Of a stretch of DNA of 64,000 nucleotides, positions 53,941-64,000 are shown one piece after another; position 1 is the stretch's first letter, and each line of letters begins with the position of its first letter. Position numbers and translations under genes: made by a program. Source of the DNA: Phymorhynchus buccinoides (Eukaryota; Mollusca; Gastropoda; Neogastropoda; Raphitomidae); NCBI GenBank assembly GCA_017654935.2, contig CM065703.1, forward strand, positions 45,945,627 to 46,009,626, read 5' to 3'. Under the pieces are notes generated by a model. That model saw only the letters and a list, made by a program, of their open reading frames with translations, was not told the origin of the DNA and made no database searches.

Positions 53941-54499
53941 TCAACTCTGTATAATTTGATAGCTACTAGTCTACCTTTCATTTTTTTCAGGTGATTATTT
54001 CAAAACCTCATGAAAACTAAATCTCGTTGAAGATATTCGTAAAAGCTGCCTCAAACTGAAAAAATGATTTGGTTTATAAAATCAAGCTAAACATTCATTT
54101 TTACATGACGTAACGGCCTTGAGCAGAAAATAAAAATTGTTTGTTTCTTAATACGTATCGAAAAAAAAGTTATCAAACAAACATTTTAACCACCCCTAAA
54201 TGGTTTTGAAGAAAAAAACACCAACAATAATATTATGCTACTTCGCTTGAATTTATTTGAAGTCCCAAACAACTTCAATGATCTGATGTGGTGGAAATGC
54301 TTGTGGTCTTGATTGTTGTGGGATTGATGTCATTTTGTTGTTGTTGATCTGCATGGAATAATAATAATAACAATAAATAAAATAAACACATTGGGGTCTG
54401 CTTGGAAATAAAAGTAATAAATGCTGAGTGCATTCAAATTGTTGTTTTGATTTTAGTTTGAAAGCTGTCAGGAAGAAGCACACATGCGCGCGACAGGAA

Positions 54500-54512
54500 A
54501 GAAACACACACA

Positions 54513-54557
<45 letters not shown>

Positions 54558-54710
54558 ACACACGCACGCGCGCGCGCGCACAAACAAACACGTATACACA
54601 CATTCGAACACATACACATCCATGAGTTAGCATACGTACACACGCGCGCGCGCGCGCGCGCGCGCGCGCACGCACGCACGCGCGCGCACACGCACGCACA
54701 CACATTCCCC
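54500..54710. repeat. (CA)n/(CG)n tract, Z-DNA-prone
   Basis: (CA)n is followed by pure (CG)n blocks, the longest about 28 nt at 54642-54669. Confidence 0.9.
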
Positions 54711-54836
54711 TTTTATGATTAGTTGACTTGTGATACCAAGGCATCTACAGTATTATCCTTTCTCTATTTATAGGCCTACTGTTTGCTTTTAATATATGCA
54801 TAGTGTATATAACTAAAGGGCTATCTTTATTATTGA

Positions 54837-56085
54837 GGCAACCAAAACGCTAGTCACTTCATACATTTTGTCTAGATTAGATTACTGCAACTCCCTTCTA
54901 CTTGGTTGCCCACAGGCGCTTCTCAAACCCTTACAACAACTTCAAAACTCTGCTGTTTTTCTAGAATGGTCTTCAAAGCCAAGCGTCTTCAACACACATC
55001 ACCTCTACTTAAAGAGTTACATTGGCTACCCGTTCAACAAAGAATAAACTACAAAGCGGCCTGTCTCTGCTATCAGATCATATCGGGAACATCACCGCAA
55101 TGTACCTCTCTGAACTTCTTGAAATTTACGTTTCATCTCGATATCTCCGCTCAGCAAATGACAATAGGATCTTTCGATTACAAAAATGTAAACGTGATAG
55201 GCACGACGGTAGAGCTTTTACATCATCAGCAGTCAAAACTCTGGAATCCATTGCCTTCTGCTGTCAGACATAGTCAATCTTTAGTATCCTTCAAAACAAA
55301 CCTGAAAACCCATTTGTTCCCCGGCAGTCTTTCCAATAACACCCCCATCCCCACGTGTGCGTGTGAGTGTGTGGGCGACTTGTGTGTGTGTGTGTGTGTG
55401 TGTGTGTTGTAGTGTGTTGTGTGTGTATGTAGTGTGTGCGTGCCGTGCCGTTGTGCGTGCGGGCGGCGCAGGTGAGTGTGCGATTGGATGTTCCGTATGG
55501 TCCGTATGTAAGTATGTAATTTGTGTGTGTGTGTGTGTGTGTATGTAATTTTTGAGCGTGTGTGCGAATGTGAGTGTGTGTGCGCCCACGGCTGCGCTTC
55601 CAAGCAGGTGTGTGAGTGTGTTGTGTGTGTTCTGTTTGGGTATATCTGCTTGCATGTGTATGAGTTTATGCGTGTGCAGGAGAGATTGTGTTCGGCTAGA
55701 GGGGGGGGGGGGGGAGGGGGGGGGGGGGAGAGGTGTGATGAGTATGTGTCTGTGAGTGTGAGTACACGTGAGTGATTTGTGTATGTGAGTACACGCGCGC
55801 GTGTGTGTGTATGTGTACGTGTGCGTGTGCGGTGTGCGTGTGTTTGTACAAGTGTATGTTTGAGTTAAGTTTGTGTGCGTTTCAGTAAGAAAGTGTTTTC
55901 TGTGTGCTTGATGAAATGTGTGTGGGTCTGTGTGTGTATGTCTGTGTGCAAGAACACGTTCACTCTCGTGCGTGCACGTACGTGCGTGTGTGTTTTGCGT
56001 GTGTGAGTGTTTCATACTGATTTGTAAAGCGCTTTGTGCTCCGATAAAGCGCTATATAAATATCCGTTAGTATTATTATTAGTTT
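54837..56085 (+). pseudogene. CR1/L2-like LINE, 3' end with GT-rich 3' UTR
   Basis: It codes [57 protein letters not shown] and HSQSLVSFKTNLKTHLF in three frames, so several frameshifts have accumulated. A GT-rich tract (55355-55990) follows, including a G-rich run (55699-55728). Then come AAAGCGCTTTGTGC, GATAAAGCGCTATATAAATA and (ATT)n. Confidence 0.8.
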
Positions 56086-56099
56086 TAAAGACTATATTT

Positions 56100-57570
56100 T
56101 GTGTGTGTGTGTGTGTGCATGGGCGTGTGTGTGTGTGCTCCTGTTAACTTTCATCGTTTCCATGTTATCTACTTGTGCCTGTTGTTTGTGTAGAGTTGTC
56201 TTCTTCAATGTATGCTGTGTAACTGACCAGTTAACGAAATGTTCTTTTACAATTATATATTCTGTATTTTATGCGCAAGCCGGGCAACAAATCTCTTCTG
56301 TTTGAAGACAATACATTGAATTGAATAATTGATTGATAAAAACTCGCACTCCACAACACATGCGCATGCGCGCCTAAAATATATCTCGGCTTACCACGCA
56401 CTACTCACACATACACAACACACACACACACACACAACACACAACACACACTGTTAATCACAGTGATTTTGTTATTGTCGACATAGGTAAGAGACTACAC
56501 TTCCTGATATTATGTGTAACTAGAAGAGTTGGTAACTTTATAGACTTACTGTTGTTAAGGTTCAGTAGGCTAAGGAGTATTTATTGGTCCAAGGTTTTCT
56601 CATAAGTTAATATTTAAAGGAGGTGGTAACTTTATAGTCTGGCTGTTGGTAAAACTCAGTAGGCGATAGATTCTGCATCGGATCAAGGTCAGCTTACTTC
56701 AGATTAACGCTACCTACTTCGAAAGGAAAGGAGAAACACGTTTTGAAAGAAAAAGAAAACCGTGTTCTGGGAATCGAATTATTGAATTATTGCAACCATC
56801 TTCCCTCTTGTTATATTTAGGAATGGTGTTGGAGTGTGGCTGTGTGTGGTGGTTGGTGCGTATTGCGTGTGCGAGTGGTGTGAAGTTGCGCGCCGTGCGT
56901 GTTATGCATGTTGTGTGGTCTTAAGCAAGATAGAAAAAAAAAGTAGACTTACATACATTCAAGAATTAAGGGAGTGTAGTGCTATCACTACGTTATCGAA
57001 AGAAATACGACTACCAAAGGGTTGTGATAGCAGGATGTTCCCCTATCCCTACTCACACTATTTTAAACCCTATTACAAACCTAACCCTATTCCATATCAT
57101 TCCAGGGTAATGGCTTATGCATACTGCAGTAGTGGAACACAGGGTAAAAATCGCTTGGGTGGGTATGAAGCCCATGCCAATTTTCTCATGAAATTAAGCA
57201 AATTTCAGTAAAATTGTGCCCATGAGACGAGTGCTAATGTTTTAGCATTCGTCTCCCTCAAGGGCAAAATTTGACTGAAATTTGCTTTATGTCATGAGAT
57301 AATTGGCAATTTTCCCCCAATCCCCATGAGCCAGCCCAAACAACCCACCCACCCCATCCAAATCCCCTCTCCGCCTTCTTCATCTTTTCAAAGTTCTGCC
57401 CCCCACCCCCCTCTCCTTCCGTACCGTGACGGTAGCTAGCCAGACTGGGAAAATTCTGTACCCCAGTTTTATAACAATTTCATTATCTTCAGCAAGCTGA
57501 AGGAGGATGTTCTAAAGAAAGAAGACGAGCAGTGACTGTGACTGCTTTTCGGAAGGAAGCCACACCATTG
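56100..57570. other. Gene-free stretch
   Basis: Short GT and CA runs (56100-56140, 56408-56450). A 125-codon open frame (56834-57211) has no recognisable domain or exon signals, and I do not call it. AATTTGCYNNATNNNATGAGA-like inverted segments lie around 57180-57310. Confidence 0.45.
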
Positions 57571-57574
57571 TGGC

Positions 57575-57745
57575 AAAATCCATTTTAAGAATGGTTCTGG
57601 TCGACTGATTTTAAGAATGGTTCTAGTCGACTGATGTTAAGAATGGTTCTGGTCGACTGATTTTAAGAATGGTTCTGGTCGACTGATTTTAAGAATGGTT
57701 CTGGTCGACTGATTTTAAGAATGGTTCTAGTCGACTGACGTCTTC
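57575..57745. repeat. 26-bp tandem repeat, six copies
   Basis: TTTTAAGAATGGTTCTGGTC followed by GACTGA. Confidence 0.95.
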
Positions 57746-58439
57746 AATCTTCAAATATTTTAGTCATGCCGTCTAAAAAGACTATAAGTGACCTATTGAG
57801 GTTGCGCAATGCTTCCTAATTAATGTTTTTTAAATAAAGAAGAAAAGAAATGAAAAAGAAAAAAAGTCTATTTAATCCTATTCCCTAGTGGTGTGTGTGT
57901 GTGTGTGCACATTTATGGACCATAGACCTTTATTTCGTAGTATCTGGGTAAGACCAATCTGGCTACTGTAGCGGTCACCGGGGATGAACCCCGACCGGCA
58001 CAGCTTCCGCCCTTCACTTGCACCACTACTTTGATCTATGGCCCCCCTACCCTATCTTGAAATGGCTACGTTGAAGGCTCCATTAACTCAACGGAATAGG
58101 GAGACCAACAGATACAATGTCCACTTTAGCTACACAAAGTTCACTTACCGGTGGAGCTGCCATTATCTTTTTCTTCTTATTCTTTTGCGCGAACGCAAAA
58201 CAGTCAAACATGTAAAGTCATGCATCTAGGAAAACATAATCCCATGCATACATACTATATAAACAAGGGCATCGCCGAGCAGCAGATATGTCTTTTGCCG
58301 GTTACGCCTTGTACATGTCTCGCCCTATACTTCCCTTCCCCCTCACATCTTAGGTCCCCGTCCTCCTTGTGACCTTTGGGTGATACACCTACACACCCTT
58401 GACTGGGTGCAAATCTTTTTCTGGGATGCACACCATTAA

Positions 58440-59470
58440 TTGGTGGGGTGCACACCCTTAAAACTCAAACCTGTTTCCGCACTCTCGGCGACATTTTTTA
58501 AGCCCCACGTGGAAAATTTTGTGCTACAATGTCTTTTACTTTTAGCATTAGGACAACCTCCTGTACCAGGATGTGCACACATTATTTTGTGGGGCGACAC
58601 CCTAATAGGAGTACACCTTAAACAATGGGTTGTACACCCTTAACTCGGAGACATATCTGCCGTTCGGCGATATTGAAATCTCCCATGGAATAAATGGTAC
58701 TGCAATGTCTTCTACTCCACTTTTTCCATCCCCACATACAACTTTGGAGTGATTCATACACAGTATTTTACGAGATATATGAAGTTGGAGAAAAGCGGAA
58801 ACATGTATGTCGCTCGGCGACTTTCTATTTCCGAGAGGATAATTTATGTACGAATGTGTTACACTGTGAGTCTCACAGCCTCACAGAAACTTTGAAGGGA
58901 TTATGTCATCTACTTCACGAGATATAGCTTGGACAAGAAATATATAGCACAAAGAAGGAAAATTTGCTTTTCAAGGTTAAACTTCAAGGTCAAAGTCAGC
59001 ACATGGCATTAATTTATGCTCGGATGTTTTCTATTCTAGGTTTTTCAGTACGACACACAATCTGAAGCGCTTCTGGTAAGCACAAATGTGGAAAATAAAG
59101 CTTAATACCCAGTTTTTAGACACCTACCACTTTCAAGGCCAACCAGTCTCCCTGGACCTTGACGTTGACCTTCAATGGTACGCAATCATCAGAACGGCCA
59201 TAAGCCCAAAAATACCTACGTGACACATTTGAAGACTCTAAGTCAACGGCTGTGGAAGTTATGACCCCTAAAATAGTTTCGCGTTTCAAGGTCATACGCC
59301 AAGGTCAAGGTCACGATGGCCGATAATTGATGCGCGGATGTCTTTCCCTCATGGTGACACAGCACCATACAACATTGAAGCGATTCGATCAAGCGGTTCG
59401 GGAGATATCATTGAGACAGACAGAGAAGGAAAAAAAAAGAAGAAAAGAAAACATACACCGGAACGAAAAC
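58440..59470. repeat. Divergent satellite of about 165-190-bp units
   Basis: TCGGCGACWTT-like motifs recur at about 58490, 58660, 58815 and later. Each is followed by TGGAAAATTTTGTGCTACAA-like sequence and GTCTTYTAC. Copies are strongly diverged. It ends with a short perfect hairpin (GATCTACTTCGTAGATC at 59482). Confidence 0.55.
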
Positions 59471-59485
59471 ACACTCCTTTGCGAT

Positions 59486-60129
59486 CTACTTCGTAGATCG
59501 GCAAAGAACAACTAGTAGAAACATAAATTAGTGCAGTCTAGTCCGTTCAATTATTCTTATGTTGTTCTTTGGTCTGTATACCAACTTAGCACTTGATCTA
59601 GGCCTAAACAATCCATCCACCCTACTCCACTTTTACTCAATACCCTGTCGTCCAACCATCACGATATTATTATTGTCCTGCTTCCATCGGTGTGACTTTC
59701 CTCCTGCAACAACAACGGCACCACAGCGTCCAGAAAATCTCCCTGTACCGAAACCCCATCGATCTAATAGACGAAGATATTCAGACTGGAATTCACGTAA
59801 GTGAACATTTGGGACAAGCCAGATGAGTGCCCATGAAGAAAGTTCAGTACTTCTCGTTACCGGTGTTCATGCCTATAGAAGAAACATCCAGCTGAGCACT
59901 GCGAATGAGAGCCACCGGTCCAGAGGCACAAGCCAGAAACACGAATGGAGTTGCCGACCAGAATTTGGGTTAGAGCTACCTCCCGGGGAGAAATGGTAGT
60001 GATGGAGGAGGATGTCCCCCCAGCCCGCCACGTCACCGCCTGGCGGATAGATGAGAATGAGAGATTAGAGAGTGGTGGTGACTAGAGAATATCATGACAC
60101 CCCCTGGTAAACCAACGCCGAAGTACAAA
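59486..60129. other. Gene-free stretch
   Basis: A short open frame at 59559-59804 shows no domain and no conserved pattern. Nothing else is supported. Confidence 0.45.
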
Positions 60130-60940
60130 ACTTTCTAAGTTGTCGACACCAGTCTTTCCTGACTCACTCTGTAACTAATGCTCCGCTAACGCCTGTCTTG
60201 ATGATCGCTTGCGAAGCCGGCCTCATACACGCAACCGACGCGGTAGCGAAACGTGGTGATGAACGCATAACAATGAGTACCATGACGTAGGTCATGCGTC
60301 GATGATGATCGCCATCGAAGAAAACTGCGAAGGAGACTTCTGGATTATGATTCAAGGGGTTTGAGATACACAGACATCTTTCAGTAGCGATAATGGCAGA
60401 AAGGATGTAAGAAATGAAATTGAAGCCGAACAAGCCGGCCAGGCCCCAGTTTCATAAGCAAGTTAAGAACGTGTCCACGACACCGAATCTAATGGGCTAG
60501 TGGTCAGTGTACACAGACGTACATGCTGCTCTGGTCAGCGGTGATATAATCCCCATGACGGAGCCTGCAGCTCGTCGGTCAGCGACAGCACGAAGAGACA
60601 CAGGTTGACCCGATCCTTGATGCCCTGTTTGTAGAACACCGCCATGTTGATGAGTGTTACCAGGACAGCCAATCAGAAACAGGAGAGCCATGACGTTGTC
60701 TTTGAGCCTGCGTAGAGTCGACTCAATTTCTGCAGTCATAATATCTTTAGGTTTGATCAACGGTAGGTGCACAATCTCACTAAGTACAGCATCATTACAC
60801 CATGGATCGGGAATAGATACGTTTGGAAAAGCGGTTTGCAGATTGTTAGGAACTTTAGACGCGTTTGGTAATGTAGCAGTAGCTTCCGTAGTGTCATTTA
60901 TAAACCTAAAAGCCATGTTGTTTGTGAAGCGATCAATCAT
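60130..60940 (-). pseudogene. Mollusc chemosensory-type rhodopsin-class GPCR pseudogene
   Basis: The minus strand starts with a 60-residue N-terminus carrying NDTT, NAS and NVS sequons. Transmembrane 1 follows (DNVMALLFLIGC), then after a one-base shift near 60660 comes LINMAVFYKQGIKDRVNLCL, FVLSLTDELQ. After damaged sequence with stops, TM3 reads FGFNFISYILSAIIATERCL, CISNPL, whose ERC replaces DRY, then TFRYRVGCVYEAG. The KQG-K-DRVN and TERCLC..PL signatures are those of gastropod chemosensory receptors. TM5-7 are absent. It is a dead copy with at least two frameshifts and stops. Confidence 0.72.
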
Positions 60941-61033
60941 TCTTTCCTAGACAGTTGTGATAGTCCTGTATAAAAACGTTAGGCATGGATTATCTGAAAA
61001 GCAAAATGAGAAGGAATAGATAAACAATCGGTG

Positions 61034-61440
61034 TTATTCTTCAGTCACATTTTCATCCACGTAAGTTTTGGAAAGAAAAAGGAGAAGAGTAATGTATACA
61101 ATCCCGTCATGTGCATGAATAGATAGTGTAGGCCTACTACACAAATGTTCGTAAACATATACACGTACGCACGCTCGCACGGCTTCCTCAAGCATAAGTA
61201 CACCATCTGTCAAATTAGTCTGCCTATAAAGAGGCCCTCCCTCTGGGACAACATAGCACCCCACAAACACAATATCTTTATCTAAACCAAACACACATTT
61301 ATTCATTTTAACAACAATAGCATTCTCACAGTCAATTTCAATTTTTTGTACAAACTGGGCTAACTGTTTATTTACAAGAACAACAACTCCACTTGAAACT
61401 CCTCCATGTAACGACAGTTTTTTTTTAACGTGTTGTGCGT
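61034..61440 (-). pseudogene. LINE endonuclease (EEP) fragment
   Basis: The minus strand reads LHGGVSSGVVVLVNKQLAQF, VQKIEIDCENAIVVKMNK and DIVFVGCYVVPEGGPLYR. This is the central part of an apurinic-like endonuclease domain as found in L1/Tx1 and related LINEs. The catalytic N-terminal and C-terminal motifs are missing. Confidence 0.6.
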
Positions 61441-61487
61441 CTGTGTGTGCATGGAGGGGTGAGGGGTGAAGGGGTGAAAGAGCGATT

Positions 61488-61553
61488 AATAATAATAAAT
61501 AATAATACATAATATTTATATAGCGCCTTTCTTCAATAATTAAAACTCAAGGC
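61488..61553 (-). mobile_element. LINE 3' tail (GCGC stem plus (ATT)n)
   Basis: Minus strand: GAGCGCCTTGAGTTTTAATT, GAAAGGCGCTATATAAATAT and (ATT)n. It is the same tail module as on the CR1/L2-like copies. Confidence 0.6.
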
Positions 61554-61799
61554 GCTCACATTCACTGATTCACACGCAATTGGGCTAACATACACATTCA
61601 TTCAATCATCATCTAATTAATGTGAAAAGTTAGAGAGAGAAAGCTCTTTGAAACAAGTGTGAATACATTTTCTTTTAATGTTGTTGTACACTATATCTCT
61701 TTATTCAAATGGCTTTTATCACGGGTAGACATTAGCCTGTAGAAAGGGCCAACAGTAAAATAATTAATGAGAGCTGCACTATAAATGACATTCTACATT

Positions 61800-62100
61800 A
61801 TTGGAATATCGTGGTACAGTTTAGTCTTTCGTGGAAGACTATGAGTGTCGAACGAGGGGGCCCTTGCACCGGCTCTGGTGCTGCAGCCAAAGGGATTGGT
61901 TGGCCTTTAGGGGGACTTTCCCCAGTGCCAACTCTCGTCTTCAAATCCCTTTGGCTGATATAGTGGGGATGTACCCTGAGCAAGACATAACCACTGTAAA
62001 CAAACTGTAGCCCAGCGCGCCAGAATAGTAAGATCTGTCCTCTCTGCTACCCGGCAGTCATTGTCGGAAACGACAGACAGGCCACAACAACAACAACACT
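61800..62100 (+). mobile_element. Possible SINE-like retroposon with (ACA)n tail
   Basis: It ends GACAGACAGGCCACAACAAC and (AAC)n at 62085-62099, abutting the LINE to its right. No clear A/B boxes were found, so the class is uncertain. Confidence 0.35.
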
Positions 62101-62935
62101 ATATCAATTTATCACTTGTCCTCGGACAATCTTTTAAATCATTAGTAAACCATATCCCTAAAACTTTGAATTTTGATGGGTTCCATTCAAGACCTAAATG
62201 GGGCATGCAGTGAACTAGTGAGTTTTACGACTACCTAACCAAACCGCACCTGTTTTCTCTGGGTTCATCTATAAACCAGATTCACTACCAAATATATCTG
62301 TTATGTTCATACAAGGTCTTTCATCTCCTTCCAAGATAAATTCAGCGTCATCTGCATATTGTGAGAGTTTATGTTCAACATTATTAATTGTTCTTCTTCT
62401 TCTTCTGCGTTCCAAGTTAATTGTAATACCATTTATATATTTATTTTCACGTATCATAATAGCAAGAATTTCAACAACTAAAACGAACAAATAAGGGGAG
62501 AGTGGATCACCCTGTCTAGATCCTCGTTTAATATCAAACCAGTTGGAAACTTGACCGTTAACAACAATACATGACCTAATATTTTTATAAAATGATCCAA
62601 CCCAATTACAAATGTCCTGCCCAAACCCAAATGCTTTCAGTACCTTAAACATAAAATCCCAACTGACAGAGTGAAAGGATTTTTCAGAGTCAAAGTCTAT
62701 ATTTAATAATAACCCTGGTAAGCTATGTTCTTCTAAATAAGCTATTGTATCGTATATAAGCCTTATATTGTCCCCTATGTATCTGTTTCGTATAAAACCA
62801 GTTTGGTCCTCGTGAATGAGCTTTGGAAGAACCATTTTCAGCCGATTGGCAATGCAAGAGGAGCCTATTTTGTAGACAACGTTCAGCAAGGATATCGGAC
62901 GCCAGTTCTTAATGTAATTTTGAGGTATACAACTG
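62100..62935 (-). pseudogene. L1/Tx1-like LINE, RT segment (3' side of an inverted insertion)
   Basis: The minus strand codes CIPQNYIKNWRPISLLNVVY, FIRNRYIGDNIRLIYD, KSFHSVSWDFMFKVLKAFGF, GSRQGDPLSPYLFVLVVEIL and LSQYADDAEFIL, then after shifts WNPSKFKVLGIWFTNDLKDC. The YADD box is intact, but frame breaks lie near 62270-62200. NWRPISLLN and the overall spacing are typical of the L1/Tx1 group. Confidence 0.8.
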
Positions 62936-63640
62936 TCTGTACCTGATGATATATTTTTAGACTTTTTACTCATGAAAATTAGATCAAAGGCTATCTCGTA
63001 TTCTGCAATGAAGAAAAGGAAAACTAATGAAGAAGAGTGCAAATTGGAAGAGGATATTAAGCTGTTACAGAGAAAGGAAAACAAAACTGAAGTGGAAGTT
63101 AAAGAAATAGAGTCCAAAAAAGATCAACTTAAACTGATTAGGGACAAAAGAATAGAGGGTGTTTTATTAAGGTCACGCGCCAGGTGGATAGAGAAAGGGG
63201 AAAAGGTAACACATTATTTCTGCAGTTTAGAAAAAAGACACTATGTGAGCAAAAGTATGAACAGATTAACAGACAAACAAGGTCATTGACTGATCAAAAA
63301 GACATTTTGCAGGAAGTGCAAACATTCTATAAATCTTTGTATGAAAAGCATTATGTTGAGGACTGTGAAATAGATGACCTTGTACAAAATATTCCATGTT
63401 TAGAAGTAGAGGAAGCACATAGTTTAGAAGGAGAGATTGATCTGGAAGACGCAACCTTTGTGTTAAAAAATATGAAAAATAATAAAAGTCCGGGTTCAGA
63501 TGGGTACCGTTGAATTTTTCAAATGTTTTTGGAATAGGATAGGGGGGGGTTGTTGTAAGGGCTATGAATGCAGCGTTTGAAAAAGGGGAACTTTCGTCTG
63601 TTCAAAGGCAAGGAATCATAACATGCATTCCCAAGGGAGT
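62936..63640 (+). pseudogene. Same LINE, inverted 5' segment
   Basis: The plus strand codes LDFLLMKIRSKAISYSAMKK, RSRARWIEKGEKVTHYFCSL, DATFVLKNMKNNKSPGSDGY and, after frame damage, GELSSVQRQGIITCIPKG. This is the region directly N-terminal to the RT segment at 62100-62935. It ends at CIPKG, and the minus-strand segment begins CIPQN, so the two pieces meet in protein order but on opposite strands. Confidence 0.78.
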
Positions 63641-63892
63641 TAAACACACACACAAACTGAGCACATTTCGTTATTTGCGAATGTGGGGTTTCATTTAAAG
63701 AATGCTTGATGGAAAATATATTGCAGCAATTCCACATATTTACATACTCTGTCAAAAAACCAAAAACAACAACAAAGAGGCAAAGCCTTCAATGCTCACT
63801 CGAAACAGGCACATGTGGGAAACAACAAAGAAAAGATTGAGGGGGGGTGTCTAAAGTACGAGATTGCCAATAACATTTTCGGTATAAGTTAA

Positions 63893-64000
63893 AGATGTGC
63901 CACCACCCCTACATTTCTCGGTTTTTTCCATTTTTCCGTTCTTGCCTTTCTTACCAAACATTAAGCTGTATTTTATGAACCCTTTCAGATGATTATCTTT
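63893..64000. mobile_element. MITE family H, partial at window edge
   Basis: TGTGCCACCACCCCTACATT, CTCGGTTTTTTCCATTTTTC and TATTTTATGAACC match 35279-35459. The right end lies outside the window. Confidence 0.65.

Noticed and set aside
56834..57211. 125-codon open frame
   Set aside because: No recognisable domain, no splice context, and a low-complexity N-terminus from GT-rich DNA.

Overview
This window is eukaryotic nuclear DNA, most likely from a gastropod mollusc. The evidence is spliced genes with GT-AG introns, very many (CA)n/(GA)n microsatellites and minisatellites, several non-LTR retrotransposon clades (I-like, CR1/L2-like, RTE-like, L1/Tx1-like), a tRNA-derived SINE, many short TIR elements, and a decayed receptor that resembles the mollusc chemosensory GPCRs. 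The window is two contigs joined by exactly 500 N (31835-32334). Protein-coding sequence is only a few percent of the total.

Layout. 1-6.5 kb: nested TIR elements, a SINE, and a foldback-like element whose arms are minisatellites. 6.5-11.8 kb (minus strand): a three-exon gene for a small secreted protein like the C-terminal part of short-chain collagen C4 proteins. Its first intron holds a 3-kb 49-bp minisatellite, a broken duplicate of exon 2, and a dead I-clade LINE. 13.7-31.8 kb: a giant imperfect palindrome with about 9-kb arms, whose axis is a 143-bp TTAA-flanked MITE. Each arm carries the same last three exons of RNF113 (Cwc24-type RING splicing factor), on opposite strands, and neither arm carries the 5' exons. 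32.3-39.1 kb: a second palindrome with about 3.3-kb arms and an axis near 35.7 kb. It starts at the contig edge and ends at a 28-nt G run. Its right arm holds a TATA promoter and a 5' non-coding exon. 37.2-52.9 kb (plus strand): a gene for a 321-residue secreted VWD/C8-like protein, five coding introns all in phase. Its introns hold CR1-like and RTE-like LINE remnants and four tandem arrays. 53-64 kb: gene-poor sequence with further LINE pieces, a divergent tandem satellite, a chemosensory-type GPCR pseudogene, and an L1/Tx1-like LINE inverted in the pattern expected of twin priming.

How parts relate. The two complete genes both make secreted proteins. RNF113 is a housekeeping splicing factor seen here only in part. 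Most of the window is an archive of repeat activity. The structural signals most worth checking are the two palindromes that flank the gap. Their arms look like two different alleles: the RNF113 exons are identical (323 coding nt), while introns differ by substitutions, by one MITE insertion and by a 363-bp indel. That fits an inverted join of two haplotypes better than a simple fold-back read. All family assignments were made by reading motifs, with no database search.
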